A stretch of 64,000 bases of DNA from Bin80 sp964291275. GTDB taxonomy: Bacteria; Bacteroidota; Rhodothermia; Rhodothermales; Bin80. The DNA is taken from NCBI GenBank assembly GCA_964291275.2, contig OZ219799.1, positions 1,116,001 to 1,180,000 on the forward strand. The letters run 5' to 3'. The notes beneath the pieces were generated by a model. That model saw only the letters and a program-made list of their open reading frames with translations. It was not told where the DNA came from and searched no databases. Shown here piece by piece: positions 1 to 9,013 of the stretch. Positions within the stretch are counted from its first letter, which is position 1. Each line of letters opens with the position of its first letter. The position numbers and the translations under genes were made by a program.

Positions 1-50
1 GTGACAGAAAGCGGTTACTCACGCATTACAATCCCTTGATTACATAGATT

Positions 51-770
51 TCAGGCGGCGTAACCATTTTCATTTTGGGGATATGCCAGTTTGTTTATGC
101 CTATCTGGTTACAAAAGAGATCGATATCCGTGAGGTCGTGCAGCAGTACGTCTGGATTTGCTGACCTGAGATCCTGGTAACTGGTGAAGCCGGTTGCCAC
201 GGCGACAGACAAGGCGCCAATGTCCAGTCCGCAGGTTATATCATGCACCGAGTCGCCAATAATTACGATTTCGTGTCCAGGAAACACCCTTCCACAGTAT
301 TCGAGAGCTCGGGCTGCAGCAATTGCCGGGAGCCTGTTTCGATCAGCATGATCGCATCCGAATGCACCAAATGGAAATAAGTGATCCATCCGGGCTGCTG
401 CCAGTTTGCGATAAGCAGTGAGGCGAACATTGCCGGTCAGGAGGGCAAGCTGCACGGTTTCGATGGTTCGCAGATGCTCAAGGAGTGCTCGCACGCCATC
501 TGAAGGATACACTTCGTTTGAGGCATAGGTAGCATGGTCCGTATAGTGTGCCAGTGCGACTGGCAGCAAATCGGAAATCTGTTTTGGCCCAAAGCCAGCC
601 AATAGCAATGCCTCCCCAAGAATCTGTGGATCTGTGCGACCGGAAAATGCCACTCCCTCGGTGGAGATTGGCTTACCACAGAGTTTGCTGAGTACGTATT
701 CAATATGCTCTCGGCCCGATTCAATAGGCTTGAGAAGTGTTCCGTCAATATCGAACAGAAGCAGCTTCAT
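51..770 (-). CDS. HAD-family phosphatase (phosphoglycolate phosphatase-like)
   Basis: 239 aa. The N-terminus has the HAD nucleophile motif DIDGTLL (residues 7-13), followed by a helical cap region. The body contains ALLTGNVR (motif II threonine) and IIGDSVHDITCG (motif IV acidic pair). This is the layout of the phosphoglycolate phosphatase/Gph-like subfamily, soluble and cytoplasmic. It hydrolyses a small phosphoester, but the substrate cannot be read from sequence. The ATG overlaps the stop of the upstream dTDP-glucose dehydratase gene (ATGA), so the two are translationally coupled. That may point to a sugar-phosphate substrate, which is inference only. Confidence 0.85.
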   Translation of the reverse strand: MKLLLFDIDGTLLKPIESGREHIEYVLSKLCGKPISTEGVAFSGRTDPQILGEALLLAGFGPKQISDLLPVALAHYTDHATYASNEVYPSDGVRALLEHLRTIETVQLALLTGNVRLTAYRKLAAARMDHLFPFGAFGCDHADRNRLPAIAAARALEYCGRVFPGHEIVIIGDSVHDITCGLDIGALSVAVATGFTSYQDLRSANPDVLLHDLTDIDLFCNQIGINKLAYPQNENGYAA

Positions 771-1828
771 GCCGAATATTGAGTTTGCAGGTACGTACGA
801 TAGGTCTCATCCATGACAGCCTTCAGCCAGGGTCCATTAGCCAGATACCATTTGACGGTTGCACGCAGCCCTGCTGCAAGCGTGTGATTAGGCTTCCAGC
901 CCAATTCGGTTTTGAACTTACTAGCATCAATTGCATAGCGATAGTCGTGCCCCGGACGGTCCTTGACAAAGGTTATAAGACTCCAGCTGGTCCCTTCCGG
1001 CCGGTCCAACTCCTCATCCACTATGGTGAGCAAGAGGCGAAGTAGTTCCAGATTGGAGCACTCTCCGCTGCCTCCCACCAAATAAGTTGCTCCGTTTAAG
1101 CCGCGATGCAGCATGAGTGCCAGCGCCTCACAGTGATCCTCAACATGAAGCCAGTCACGCACATTTTCGCCCCGGGAATACACCGGGATTGGTGACATCT
1201 CGAGTGCACGTACGATCGCTAATGGGATGAGTTTTTCTGGAAATTGGTATGGCCCGTAGTTGTTGGAGCAGTTTGAGATTACCACTGGAAGGCCGTACGT
1301 AGTAGCATATGCGCGAACAAAGTGATCCGCTGCAGCCTTGGAGGCGGCATAGGGCGAGCGGGGGGCATAGGGAGTATCGATCGCAAATTTACCGGATGCC
1401 CCAAGGGCCCCAAAAACCTCATCCGTGGATACATGCAAGAATCGATATTGCTGTTGATCGGAATTGGACCAGGCAGTTCGTGCAGCTTGCAACAGAGAGA
1501 CGGTGCCCTCCACGTTTGATTTCACAAAATCAATGGGGGCATGGATTGAGCGGTCTACATGACTTTCGGCCGCAAAATGTACTACCGTTGTAAATTCGTA
1601 TTGTGCAAACAAGTGCTGTATCAGCTCCAAGTCGCAGATATCCCCATGTACAAAGGTGTAGTTTGGAGCGCTTTCTATTCCGCGCAGACTTTGAAGATTT
1701 CCTGCGTAGGTTAATTTGTCAAGGTTTACGATTGTGGCCTCTGAGAGCCGAGGCACCATGAGGTGCAGAAAATTTGCGCCGATAAAGCCGGCACCTCCCG
1801 TGACTAAAATGCGAAGTGGTTGGTGCAA
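767..1828 (-). CDS. rfbB: dTDP-glucose 4,6-dehydratase
   Basis: 353 aa, the usual length for RmlB. It is an extended short-chain dehydrogenase. The NAD-binding GGAGFIGANF lies near the start, the catalytic Thr-Asp-Glu is in the STDEVFG segment, and the active-site Tyr-Lys is in SPYAASKAA. The late motif PGHDYRYAID is typical of RmlB. It converts dTDP-glucose to dTDP-4-keto-6-deoxyglucose for deoxysugars such as rhamnose. rmlA, rmlC and rmlD are not adjacent. The start codon at 1828 is TTG; no better in-frame ATG precedes the Rossmann motif, so the first few residues are uncertain. A HAD phosphatase gene follows with an ATGA overlap. Confidence 0.92.
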   Translation of the reverse strand: MHQPLRILVTGGAGFIGANFLHLMVPRLSEATIVNLDKLTYAGNLQSLRGIESAPNYTFVHGDICDLELIQHLFAQYEFTTVVHFAAESHVDRSIHAPIDFVKSNVEGTVSLLQAARTAWSNSDQQQYRFLHVSTDEVFGALGASGKFAIDTPYAPRSPYAASKAAADHFVRAYATTYGLPVVISNCSNNYGPYQFPEKLIPLAIVRALEMSPIPVYSRGENVRDWLHVEDHCEALALMLHRGLNGATYLVGGSGECSNLELLRLLLTIVDEELDRPEGTSWSLITFVKDRPGHDYRYAIDASKFKTELGWKPNHTLAAGLRATVKWYLANGPWLKAVMDETYRTYLQTQYSA

Positions 1829-1960
1829 AATAGTGTGCTCACTTTGGTAAGAAGAATTGGCGGTAACGCCTCACCCAAGGCATTGATCACATCTGCTGCG
1901 ACCCAGACGGTAAGGAATTGGACTAACACTGAGCAATGTCCAGCGAGGGCAGTTGATGGG

Positions 1961-3304
1961 CTACGATTCATGGGCATTCACACGGCGTCTCCAAAAGAAA
2001 TAAGCGGCTGCCGGTAGGCCGGAGAGCACAAAGGACAGGTCAATCAAAGACTGCTGCCAATCCAGTACGCCGCGGACGAGGATTAAAGTCAGGAGCAAAA
2101 CAAGGTAAAGCGCGGGAAGCACAGGGTAGCCGGGCACTTTGAACAGCGCATTACCCTCACCGACCTTGCGGTATCTCAAAACAAACAGTGCTGCCGTGGT
2201 GACTGCGTAGAAGATCAGAATGACGAATACCATGCCTGTCGCAATGGCCTCAAATGAGCCTCGGATCAATAGAATAACTGCCCCCCAACCACATTGAAGC
2301 AGGACCGCGCGTGATGGCGTGCGATAAGTTGGGTGCACGTAGTTGAGCCAGCGGAAAAAGAGCCCATCTTTCGCCATGGCGTAGTAAACCCGCGGAGCGG
2401 CAAGGATCGTCCCGTTCAGGCTTCCCGTTGCCGAAATTATTACCAGGATCGCAAAGGCTCCCGCTCCAATAGGTCCAAGAAGTACGGTTGCCAGATCTGC
2501 GCCTACACGGTTCGTTTCACGAATGGCTTCCAGTCCCAGAGTGTTGTGGTAGACAAAATTCGTGGCCAGGTAAATGACGAATACGACTACAAATCCCAAC
2601 ATCAGTGCGCGCGGGAGAGAGCGAATCGGGTTCTTCATTTCTCCTGCGGCGTACCCGAGCCGCTCCCAGCCGACCAAGGTAAACAGGATTAGGAGAATAG
2701 TATCAGCTATGCTGCCGGTAAATCCAAGTCGACTTTGACTTGCAGCGGTCTCTCCAAGTTTACTTTCACTGCCTGGCAGTGCTACCAAGCCAATAATTAC
2801 CAGGAGTAGCAGCCCACCGACCTTGACCACCGTCGAAAAATTCTGGTAGACCTTAGCATATTGGATTCCGGTATAGTTCAGGTAGCAAAGGGCTGCGATG
2901 ATACACAGTGCCAGGACAGTTTCTTGCCACGGTAGCAGATCTACGAAGAATTCGAAGTAAGCAACCGCAACCAATGATAAGCCCGCCAGTGGGCTGGATC
3001 GGATAATAAAAATCTGTGCCCAACCAAATATGAACCCGGCCAGCGGCCCAAAGGCACGGTTTATATACACGTACTCTCCACCTGTAACAGGTAGACGTGT
3101 GCCAAGCTCTGCATAAATGAGGTACCCAACGAATGCAAGGGTGCCGCAACCCACCCAAAGCCAGATGATCTGGCTGAATGAGCTCATGTTCAGTGCTATT
3201 TGCTGCGGCACAGCAAAGATACCGGCCCCAATCGTTATGCCGATCAGTACGGCCGAGGTATCAATCGTGGTCAGGACTCGTTTAAGCCCTCGAGGTTGAG
3301 ACAT
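1961..3304 (-). CDS. APC-superfamily amino acid permease
   Basis: 447 aa with about 12 hydrophobic segments. The first segment reads GITIGAGIFAVPQ, the APC-family signature with the unwound substrate-binding helix (GAGIF). The segment GGEYVYINRAFGPLAGF is also diagnostic of amino acid/polyamine/organocation transporters. It is an inner-membrane secondary transporter, probably for amino acids. It starts five bases after the gamma-glutamyltransferase stop, so it could take up amino acids released by that periplasmic enzyme. That pairing is inference from position. Confidence 0.85.
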   Translation of the reverse strand: MSQPRGLKRVLTTIDTSAVLIGITIGAGIFAVPQQIALNMSSFSQIIWLWVGCGTLAFVGYLIYAELGTRLPVTGGEYVYINRAFGPLAGFIFGWAQIFIIRSSPLAGLSLVAVAYFEFFVDLLPWQETVLALCIIAALCYLNYTGIQYAKVYQNFSTVVKVGGLLLLVIIGLVALPGSESKLGETAASQSRLGFTGSIADTILLILFTLVGWERLGYAAGEMKNPIRSLPRALMLGFVVVFVIYLATNFVYHNTLGLEAIRETNRVGADLATVLLGPIGAGAFAILVIISATGSLNGTILAAPRVYYAMAKDGLFFRWLNYVHPTYRTPSRAVLLQCGWGAVILLIRGSFEAIATGMVFVILIFYAVTTAALFVLRYRKVGEGNALFKVPGYPVLPALYLVLLLTLILVRGVLDWQQSLIDLSFVLSGLPAAAYFFWRRRVNAHES

Positions 3305-3309
3305 GTTTG

Positions 3310-5013
3310 TTAGAAGCCGATGGCCCGCCCGTCGTAACTGCGTGAATCCGCAGCACCGTAGAATGTGTCGTCTTTAATCATTATGCAGTGTGCTCTTCCC
3401 TGAGAGCCCCGATAACGTACACTATGCCCCTTGGCCTCATAAAGACTCTTCGTATCCGGCGATATTCCCAATGATTCAAAGCTAGTAACGTCCGGGAGCC
3501 ATTGATGATGAATCCGGGGAGATTCTACGGCCTGCGCTATGTTCATGTCGAAGATCACGACGTTCAGAATTATCTGGAGAACGGTATTAATGATCGTACG
3601 TCCTCCTGGAGTTCCCACGACTAAGAATGGTTTACCGTCCTTTGCTACGATGGTTGGGGTCATGCTGCTCAGCATTCGTTTTTGCGGGGCAGCGAGGTTG
3701 GGCGGTGTGCCAATGTATCCATTTGTATCTGTGTGGCCTGGGATTGGGTTAAAATCCCCCATTTCATTGTTGAGCAGAAAGCCCGTTCCATCGGCTACGA
3801 TCTGAGATCCATAGCTATGTTCGAGTGTATATGTCAGCGAAACTGCATTACCCGCGGCATCAACGACGGAAAGGTGGGTCGTTTCTTCGCTTTCGGCCGA
3901 CAAATATAATTGGCTTAGCTGTTTAGGGTCACTTTTGGAAGCTTGCACTTCATGTATTGATCCTCTTAGCTTATCTGCATGGGTTTTGCTAATCAGACGA
4001 TCAATTGGCATATCTGGATTGAAATTTGGGTCTCCCAGGTGCTCCGCACGATCAGCAAATGCACGCCGCATCGCCTCTGTCACCAGGTGCAGGTATTGAG
4101 CAGAATTATGCCCCAGAGCTGACAGGTCATAGGTTTCCAGAATATTGAGCATGGTGACCAATGCCACTCCTCCGCTACTGGGTGGGCTCATGGAATAAAT
4201 GTCATACTCACCAAAGGTCCCGTGTATGGGTGCTTGCTCCTCCGCCTCGTATAATGCCAGGTCCTCCATAGTAATAAGTCCACCATGGCGGGCCATGAAT
4301 TCGCTTAAAAGTCGTGCAGTCTCGCCATGATAGAAGCCATCGTGTCCATGATCCCGAATACGTGCCAGTGATGCCGCCAGGTCCGGCTGTTGCCAGATTT
4401 CTCCGGGTTCAAAAACATCAGTGCCGTTCTTAAGGAAGGCTTGGCGGGTAGCCGAGTACAGGTGAGAAGATGTTTGCGCGATACGTCCTAGGAAGCCCTG
4501 CATTGCACGCGTAGAAGGGAAACCTTCGGCAGCCAGCTGAACTGCTGGTTCTACAAGTGTGCCCCAGTCAGCACTACCCAGACGCTGGTGGGCAAGCCAA
4601 AGGCCGGCAACCGTGCCGGGTACGCCAACCGAAAGGGGGCCCTCATGGTTGGAATTATCTTTAATTTTGCCATCAGGCCCCAAAAACATGGTTGCTGCGG
4701 CTGCCAATGGAGCTTTCTCCCTAAAATTGAAACTGGTCACATAACCATCTGCACCGTGGTATACAAGAAAACCTCCTCCACCAATGTTGCCAGCCGATGG
4801 TAATGTTACGGCCAATGCAAAAGCGGTTGCTATGGCGGCGTCCACGGCATTGCCCCCATCGCGGAGCACCTCCATTCCCACTTCTGAAGCCAGGTAATGA
4901 CTTGAAACGACCATACCGCTGTCAGCCGCGACCGGAATACGCCCGGCTTGGGCTGACACTGAGCCTACGAATAGAACTAACGCAGTAAATACCGCAGCAC
5001 AATAGCGCACCAT
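3310..5013 (-). CDS. ggt: gamma-glutamyltransferase (periplasmic)
   Basis: About 567 aa from the ATG at 5013, chosen because MVRYCAAVFTALVLFVGSVSAQA then forms a clean signal peptide; a longer frame upstream would overlap the divergent cytochrome gene. The Ntn-hydrolase autocleavage site and catalytic threonine are in SEETTHLSVVDAAG. The motif MSPPSSGGVAL and the small-subunit end (GAADSRSYDGRAIGF) also match. It is made as a proenzyme, cut into large and small subunits, and transfers or hydrolyses the gamma-glutamyl group of glutathione and related peptides. Upstream is a divergent intergenic region of only 41 bp; downstream is an APC permease five bases away. Confidence 0.93.
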   Translation of the reverse strand: MVRYCAAVFTALVLFVGSVSAQAGRIPVAADSGMVVSSHYLASEVGMEVLRDGGNAVDAAIATAFALAVTLPSAGNIGGGGFLVYHGADGYVTSFNFREKAPLAAAATMFLGPDGKIKDNSNHEGPLSVGVPGTVAGLWLAHQRLGSADWGTLVEPAVQLAAEGFPSTRAMQGFLGRIAQTSSHLYSATRQAFLKNGTDVFEPGEIWQQPDLAASLARIRDHGHDGFYHGETARLLSEFMARHGGLITMEDLALYEAEEQAPIHGTFGEYDIYSMSPPSSGGVALVTMLNILETYDLSALGHNSAQYLHLVTEAMRRAFADRAEHLGDPNFNPDMPIDRLISKTHADKLRGSIHEVQASKSDPKQLSQLYLSAESEETTHLSVVDAAGNAVSLTYTLEHSYGSQIVADGTGFLLNNEMGDFNPIPGHTDTNGYIGTPPNLAAPQKRMLSSMTPTIVAKDGKPFLVVGTPGGRTIINTVLQIILNVVIFDMNIAQAVESPRIHHQWLPDVTSFESLGISPDTKSLYEAKGHSVRYRGSQGRAHCIMIKDDTFYGAADSRSYDGRAIGF

Positions 5014-5054
5014 TTTCGTTGAGGTTAAGTTATAATTACCATTGGTAGATACGG

Positions 5055-7136
5055 ATGGATTCAGTAAAGTTAATGTACGCAGCCCTGTTATGGGTATGTG
5101 GCATGCTACTGATTGCAGCATGCTCGAACGAGAATGAGTCGGAAGTTCCGGTATTCACGGGACTTAACAGCGAATATGTGGGCGATGCTGTTTGTTTTGA
5201 TTGCCATGAATCTGAATGGACCGGCTTTCAGGATCATGGCATGGCACGATCGTTTTATCCGCTGACCAGTGACAATATTGTGGAAGACTTTAGTGCAGAT
5301 CCCATACGGCATGATGAGAGTGGATTCTGGTACAGGGTTCTAGAAGAAGATGGAGCTTATTGGCAGGAAGAGTACCGGCTTGACGACCGGGGAGAGCGGG
5401 TTCACAGTCTAAAACGACGTATGGACTTTGTTATCGGTAGTGGCAATGCGGCTCGTACCTATGTATCTGAATCCAATGAACGTTTGTACGAACTCCCGCT
5501 TACGTGGTATAGTCAAACAGCTCAGTGGGATTTCAGTCCGGGTTACAGCGTTGCTAACAAACGTTTTGGACGTCTGATCCCTGATCGCTGCATGGCATGC
5601 CATAACAGTTATCCCAACACTGTTGAGTGGGATGAGGGCAAGTATAATGACGTGCCCAATGGCATTAGCTGCGAGCGTTGTCATGGACCAGGTAGTGCAC
5701 ATGTTGATTTACGTCTTGCCGGAAGCGGTCCCACCGAAGATGCCGATTACTCAATCGTCAATCCGGCCAGGCTGACACATGATCTTCAGATGGACGTCTG
5801 CCAACAATGTCATTTACATACGAGTGTTTCGGTGCTTCGGGATGGTCGTGGACCGTTTGATTTCCGGCCATCAGAGAGATTGCAGGATCATCTTGCACTA
5901 TTTTCCGCACGTGATTCAGTCGGTGGCCTGGATGTGATTTCACACGCCGAGCGGCTTGCTCAGAGCGCATGTTATCTGGCCAGCATCCCACAAATGACAT
6001 GTACGACGTGTCATAATCCGCACGAAGGTTTTCGAGACAAGGGGCCGGAGTATTTTAACAACACTTGTATTTCCTGTCATGAGGCCGTGCCTGAACATGA
6101 GCTGAGGACGGACTGCACAAGTTGTCACATGCCGAGGGAGGTTGCCGATGGAACGCCTCATGCCACGTTCACGGATCATTGGATTCGCGTCGTTGAGGAT
6201 GAAGCCCCGCTGGCAGCGCATCAAGCCCCGCTGCTCACTGCGTATTACGAGCGTGACCGTGCAGGGGATAGAAAAGTGGAAGCTATTGCGACACTGGTAC
6301 ATGCGACACAAACGAGCGACGTGAGTGCCATGGAGGCCGGCATTGATTTAGTGCGTTCGCTGGGGTCGTCGGATACTACCGGGGAGGCTAGGTTTTTAAT
6401 GGGAGTCTCACTTTGGCGTTTGGGGCGTTCGGAGGAAGCTATTGCGCCTTTGGAAGCTGCAGTTGCCGTCCGCCCCAATACTCCTGAACGCTTAAATGCT
6501 CTGGCGCAAGCCTATGAGGGCGCGAACGAAAAGCGGGATCAGATAAGAGGATTATATGAGCAGGCACTGGCAATTCAGCCAGCCCTTGCTGACATTCGGA
6601 TTAATTATGGGCGCTATCTGGAACTGGAGGGTGATCTCACGGATGCGATTGCCCAATACCGGCGTGCTATCAGCGAAAAGCCCTGGCTGGCGCAAGCGCA
6701 CTATAACCTAGGGACGGCGCTCCTGCAGAATGGTGAGTTCGCAGAGGCCGAAGCTGTGCTTGAACAGGCTCTGGCGCTTGATCCGGATCATGCTGATGCT
6801 CTTGGCAATCTAGGACTTTTTCTCTTGACAGAGAATCGCATTCAAGAAGCCGGTGAGCGTTTTAAGCAGGCGGTTGAGGCAGCCCCTGAGAATCCGATCG
6901 CGCTCAGCAATCTAGGTACTTGGTACTTCAACATTGAGGGCTTTCAGGAGGCAATCACTTATTTGGAGCGTGCAGTTGCCATCGAACCGGAATATATTGG
7001 GGCATGGGAGAACCTAGCTCTGTCTTATGCCCGTATGGACAGGGGAGTAGATGCTGTACGGGCAGCTGAAAGAGTAATAGAACTGGATCCAAATAATCAA
7101 ATGGCACGCGCTATACTGGACGCGTTTGGAACATGA
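5055..7136 (+). CDS. seven-haem cytochrome c / TPR lipoprotein (paralogue 1)
   Basis: 693 aa. The N-terminus is a lipoprotein signal with lipobox LIAAC (Cys 23). Seven CxxCH haem-binding motifs follow: CFDCH (about 47), CMACH (179), CERCH (206), CQQCH (249), CTTCH (316), CISCH (338) and CTSCH (354). From about residue 440 to the end are tandem tetratricopeptide repeats (for example AHYNLGTALLQNGEFAEAEAVL). It is therefore an exported, membrane-anchored multihaem electron-transfer protein with a protein-docking tail. The first CxxCH and the SCERCHGPGS segment resemble cytochrome c-554-type families. The redox partner is unknown. The ATGA overlap with the next gene, a paralogue of the same design, shows co-translation. 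Confidence 0.85.
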   Translation: MDSVKLMYAALLWVCGMLLIAACSNENESEVPVFTGLNSEYVGDAVCFDCHESEWTGFQDHGMARSFYPLTSDNIVEDFSADPIRHDESGFWYRVLEEDGAYWQEEYRLDDRGERVHSLKRRMDFVIGSGNAARTYVSESNERLYELPLTWYSQTAQWDFSPGYSVANKRFGRLIPDRCMACHNSYPNTVEWDEGKYNDVPNGISCERCHGPGSAHVDLRLAGSGPTEDADYSIVNPARLTHDLQMDVCQQCHLHTSVSVLRDGRGPFDFRPSERLQDHLALFSARDSVGGLDVISHAERLAQSACYLASIPQMTCTTCHNPHEGFRDKGPEYFNNTCISCHEAVPEHELRTDCTSCHMPREVADGTPHATFTDHWIRVVEDEAPLAAHQAPLLTAYYERDRAGDRKVEAIATLVHATQTSDVSAMEAGIDLVRSLGSSDTTGEARFLMGVSLWRLGRSEEAIAPLEAAVAVRPNTPERLNALAQAYEGANEKRDQIRGLYEQALAIQPALADIRINYGRYLELEGDLTDAIAQYRRAISEKPWLAQAHYNLGTALLQNGEFAEAEAVLEQALALDPDHADALGNLGLFLLTENRIQEAGERFKQAVEAAPENPIALSNLGTWYFNIEGFQEAITYLERAVAIEPEYIGAWENLALSYARMDRGVDAVRAAERVIELDPNNQMARAILDAFGT

Positions 7137-9013
7137 AGCATGCAATTACTGCCTTGGTACTTTTGCTTGTTTTTGCCGCCTGCAAGCGCCAGACACCGAG
7201 TCCGTATCAGAACCTGAATGCTGACTACGTAGGCATAGACGCTTGCGCAGACTGTCATCCAGATAAAGCTGCCACATTTACACAATCGCAAATGGGACGG
7301 TCTTGGGAGCTTGCAAGACCTCTCAATAGCAAGGCTGATTTTGACAATCCCACGCCGGTTTACGATGATTTCAACAATCTCTACTACGAGGCCCTTCGGA
7401 AGGGAGAAGAGCTATTTGTGATGGAATATCGGCTGAGCGGAAAAGATACGGTACACAAGCGGGTGGAGCGGATAGACTATATCGTAGGTAGTGGTCATCA
7501 CACGAACTCCCACATAATGGATGTGAACGGCTACCTGTATCAGATGCCCCTAACGTGGTATGTACAGGAGGGTAAATGGGATCTTCCGCCAGGTTTTAAG
7601 GGGCCGAACAATAACCGGTTTGACCGGCCAATTCCGCTCAAGTGTATTACGTGTCACAATGCCATACCAGAGTACGTGGAGGGCTCGGAGAACAAGTATG
7701 TTTCTGTCCCGCATGGTATTGACTGTGAGCGCTGTCATGGACCGGGTTCACTGCATATTGCATCTGTGAGGAGTGGTAATGCCGTCAATACCAGCCTGGA
7801 AGCAGATTATACCATAGTGAACCCGGCCAGACTGCCGGTTGATCAGCAGTTTGACATTTGTCAGGGATGCCATCTTCAAGGGGCTTCTGTCAACAAACCT
7901 GGCCAAACATTCGCAGACTTTAGGCCGGGGATGCCGCTTGCGGACATCGAGAATGTTTTTTGGCCACGCTATGCAGACAGTTTACGCCAGTTCGTCATGG
8001 CATCTCATCCTGATCGGCTAAGCCAGAGTGCGTGTTTTCAGGCCTCGGAGGCCATGACCTGTATCACCTGTCATGATCCTCACGTCCCGATTGAGGCTAT
8101 GACAGAGGATCACTACCGGGATGTATGTCAGTCTTGTCACACAGAGAATGAAAGAAGTTTGGTATGTCCAACACCAGAGGCCGCCGCAGGAACTGACTGC
8201 ACAAGTTGCCACATGCCCGTATCTGGCTCACAGGACATTCCACATATTACGATTACGGATCACTTTATTCGATCCCCCGGCTCTGACGTTTCGGTGGTTG
8301 TTGGTTCGGATGCTCAAGCGGACTTTGTACGCATGGCGAGTCTGATAGAGGAATCCCCAAGCGATGCCGAAATTGCCGCAGGCTTTCTGACCTATTACGA
8401 AACGATAACCAATGCTCCGGGCTTTCTGGATTCTGCGGCGGTATATCTGCGGCGTGCAGATCGGGCGGGAGAGGATGTAGACAGACAGCTGATCAGAATG
8501 CACTTCTTAAAGGGTGAGGCCACCAGCGTACTGCGTATTGCACGTAACATGGGGGAGGTTGTGTCTGATGCCTGGACGGCCTATCGCATTGGAGAGTCTT
8601 ATTTGATTCAGCAAATGCCGGAGTCGGCTATTACATATCTGGAGCAGGCGTTGCAGCTCGCTCCAGAGCATTTGCGTTTTATGGTTCGGCTTGGTGTTGC
8701 ATATAGTAGTGCCGGGCAAGTGTCCGAAGCACTTGCCTCGTTTGATGAAGCACTGCAACGTAATCCCAAGCAGGCGGAAGTCTACAATAATCGTGGATAC
8801 GCGCACGTGCTAGACAGAGGTTTTGAGAAAGCGGAGGAGGACTTTAAGGCGGCAATTGCACTAGATCCGGATATGGTCATGGCCATAGCAAATCTGGCCT
8901 CACTCTACTACAATATGAACCGTCTGGAAGAAGCACGCATTTATGCGCAACGGCTAATCCAAATTGACGGAGCTAACCCACAGTTTAGGCATCTATGGGA
9001 GCTCGTTCGATAG
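7133..9013 (+). CDS. seven-haem cytochrome c / TPR lipoprotein (paralogue 2)
   Basis: 626 aa, with the same order of parts as the preceding gene: lipobox VFAAC (Cys 17), then CADCH, CITCH, CERCH, CQGCH, CITCH, CQSCH and CTSCH (seven haem sites), then a shorter C-terminal TPR block ending near residue 626. Shared blocks such as LPLTWYxQ, ERCHGPGS, IVNPARL and TDCTSCHMP show that the pair arose by duplication. The last haem is followed by HITITDHFIR, paralleling HATFTDHWIR in the first copy. It is anchored outside the cytoplasm. It starts inside the stop of its paralogue and its own 3' end overlaps the next gene by 19 bases, so the three genes form one tight unit. Confidence 0.85.
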   Translation: MKHAITALVLLLVFAACKRQTPSPYQNLNADYVGIDACADCHPDKAATFTQSQMGRSWELARPLNSKADFDNPTPVYDDFNNLYYEALRKGEELFVMEYRLSGKDTVHKRVERIDYIVGSGHHTNSHIMDVNGYLYQMPLTWYVQEGKWDLPPGFKGPNNNRFDRPIPLKCITCHNAIPEYVEGSENKYVSVPHGIDCERCHGPGSLHIASVRSGNAVNTSLEADYTIVNPARLPVDQQFDICQGCHLQGASVNKPGQTFADFRPGMPLADIENVFWPRYADSLRQFVMASHPDRLSQSACFQASEAMTCITCHDPHVPIEAMTEDHYRDVCQSCHTENERSLVCPTPEAAAGTDCTSCHMPVSGSQDIPHITITDHFIRSPGSDVSVVVGSDAQADFVRMASLIEESPSDAEIAAGFLTYYETITNAPGFLDSAAVYLRRADRAGEDVDRQLIRMHFLKGEATSVLRIARNMGEVVSDAWTAYRIGESYLIQQMPESAITYLEQALQLAPEHLRFMVRLGVAYSSAGQVSEALASFDEALQRNPKQAEVYNNRGYAHVLDRGFEKAEEDFKAAIALDPDMVMAIANLASLYYNMNRLEEARIYAQRLIQIDGANPQFRHLWELVR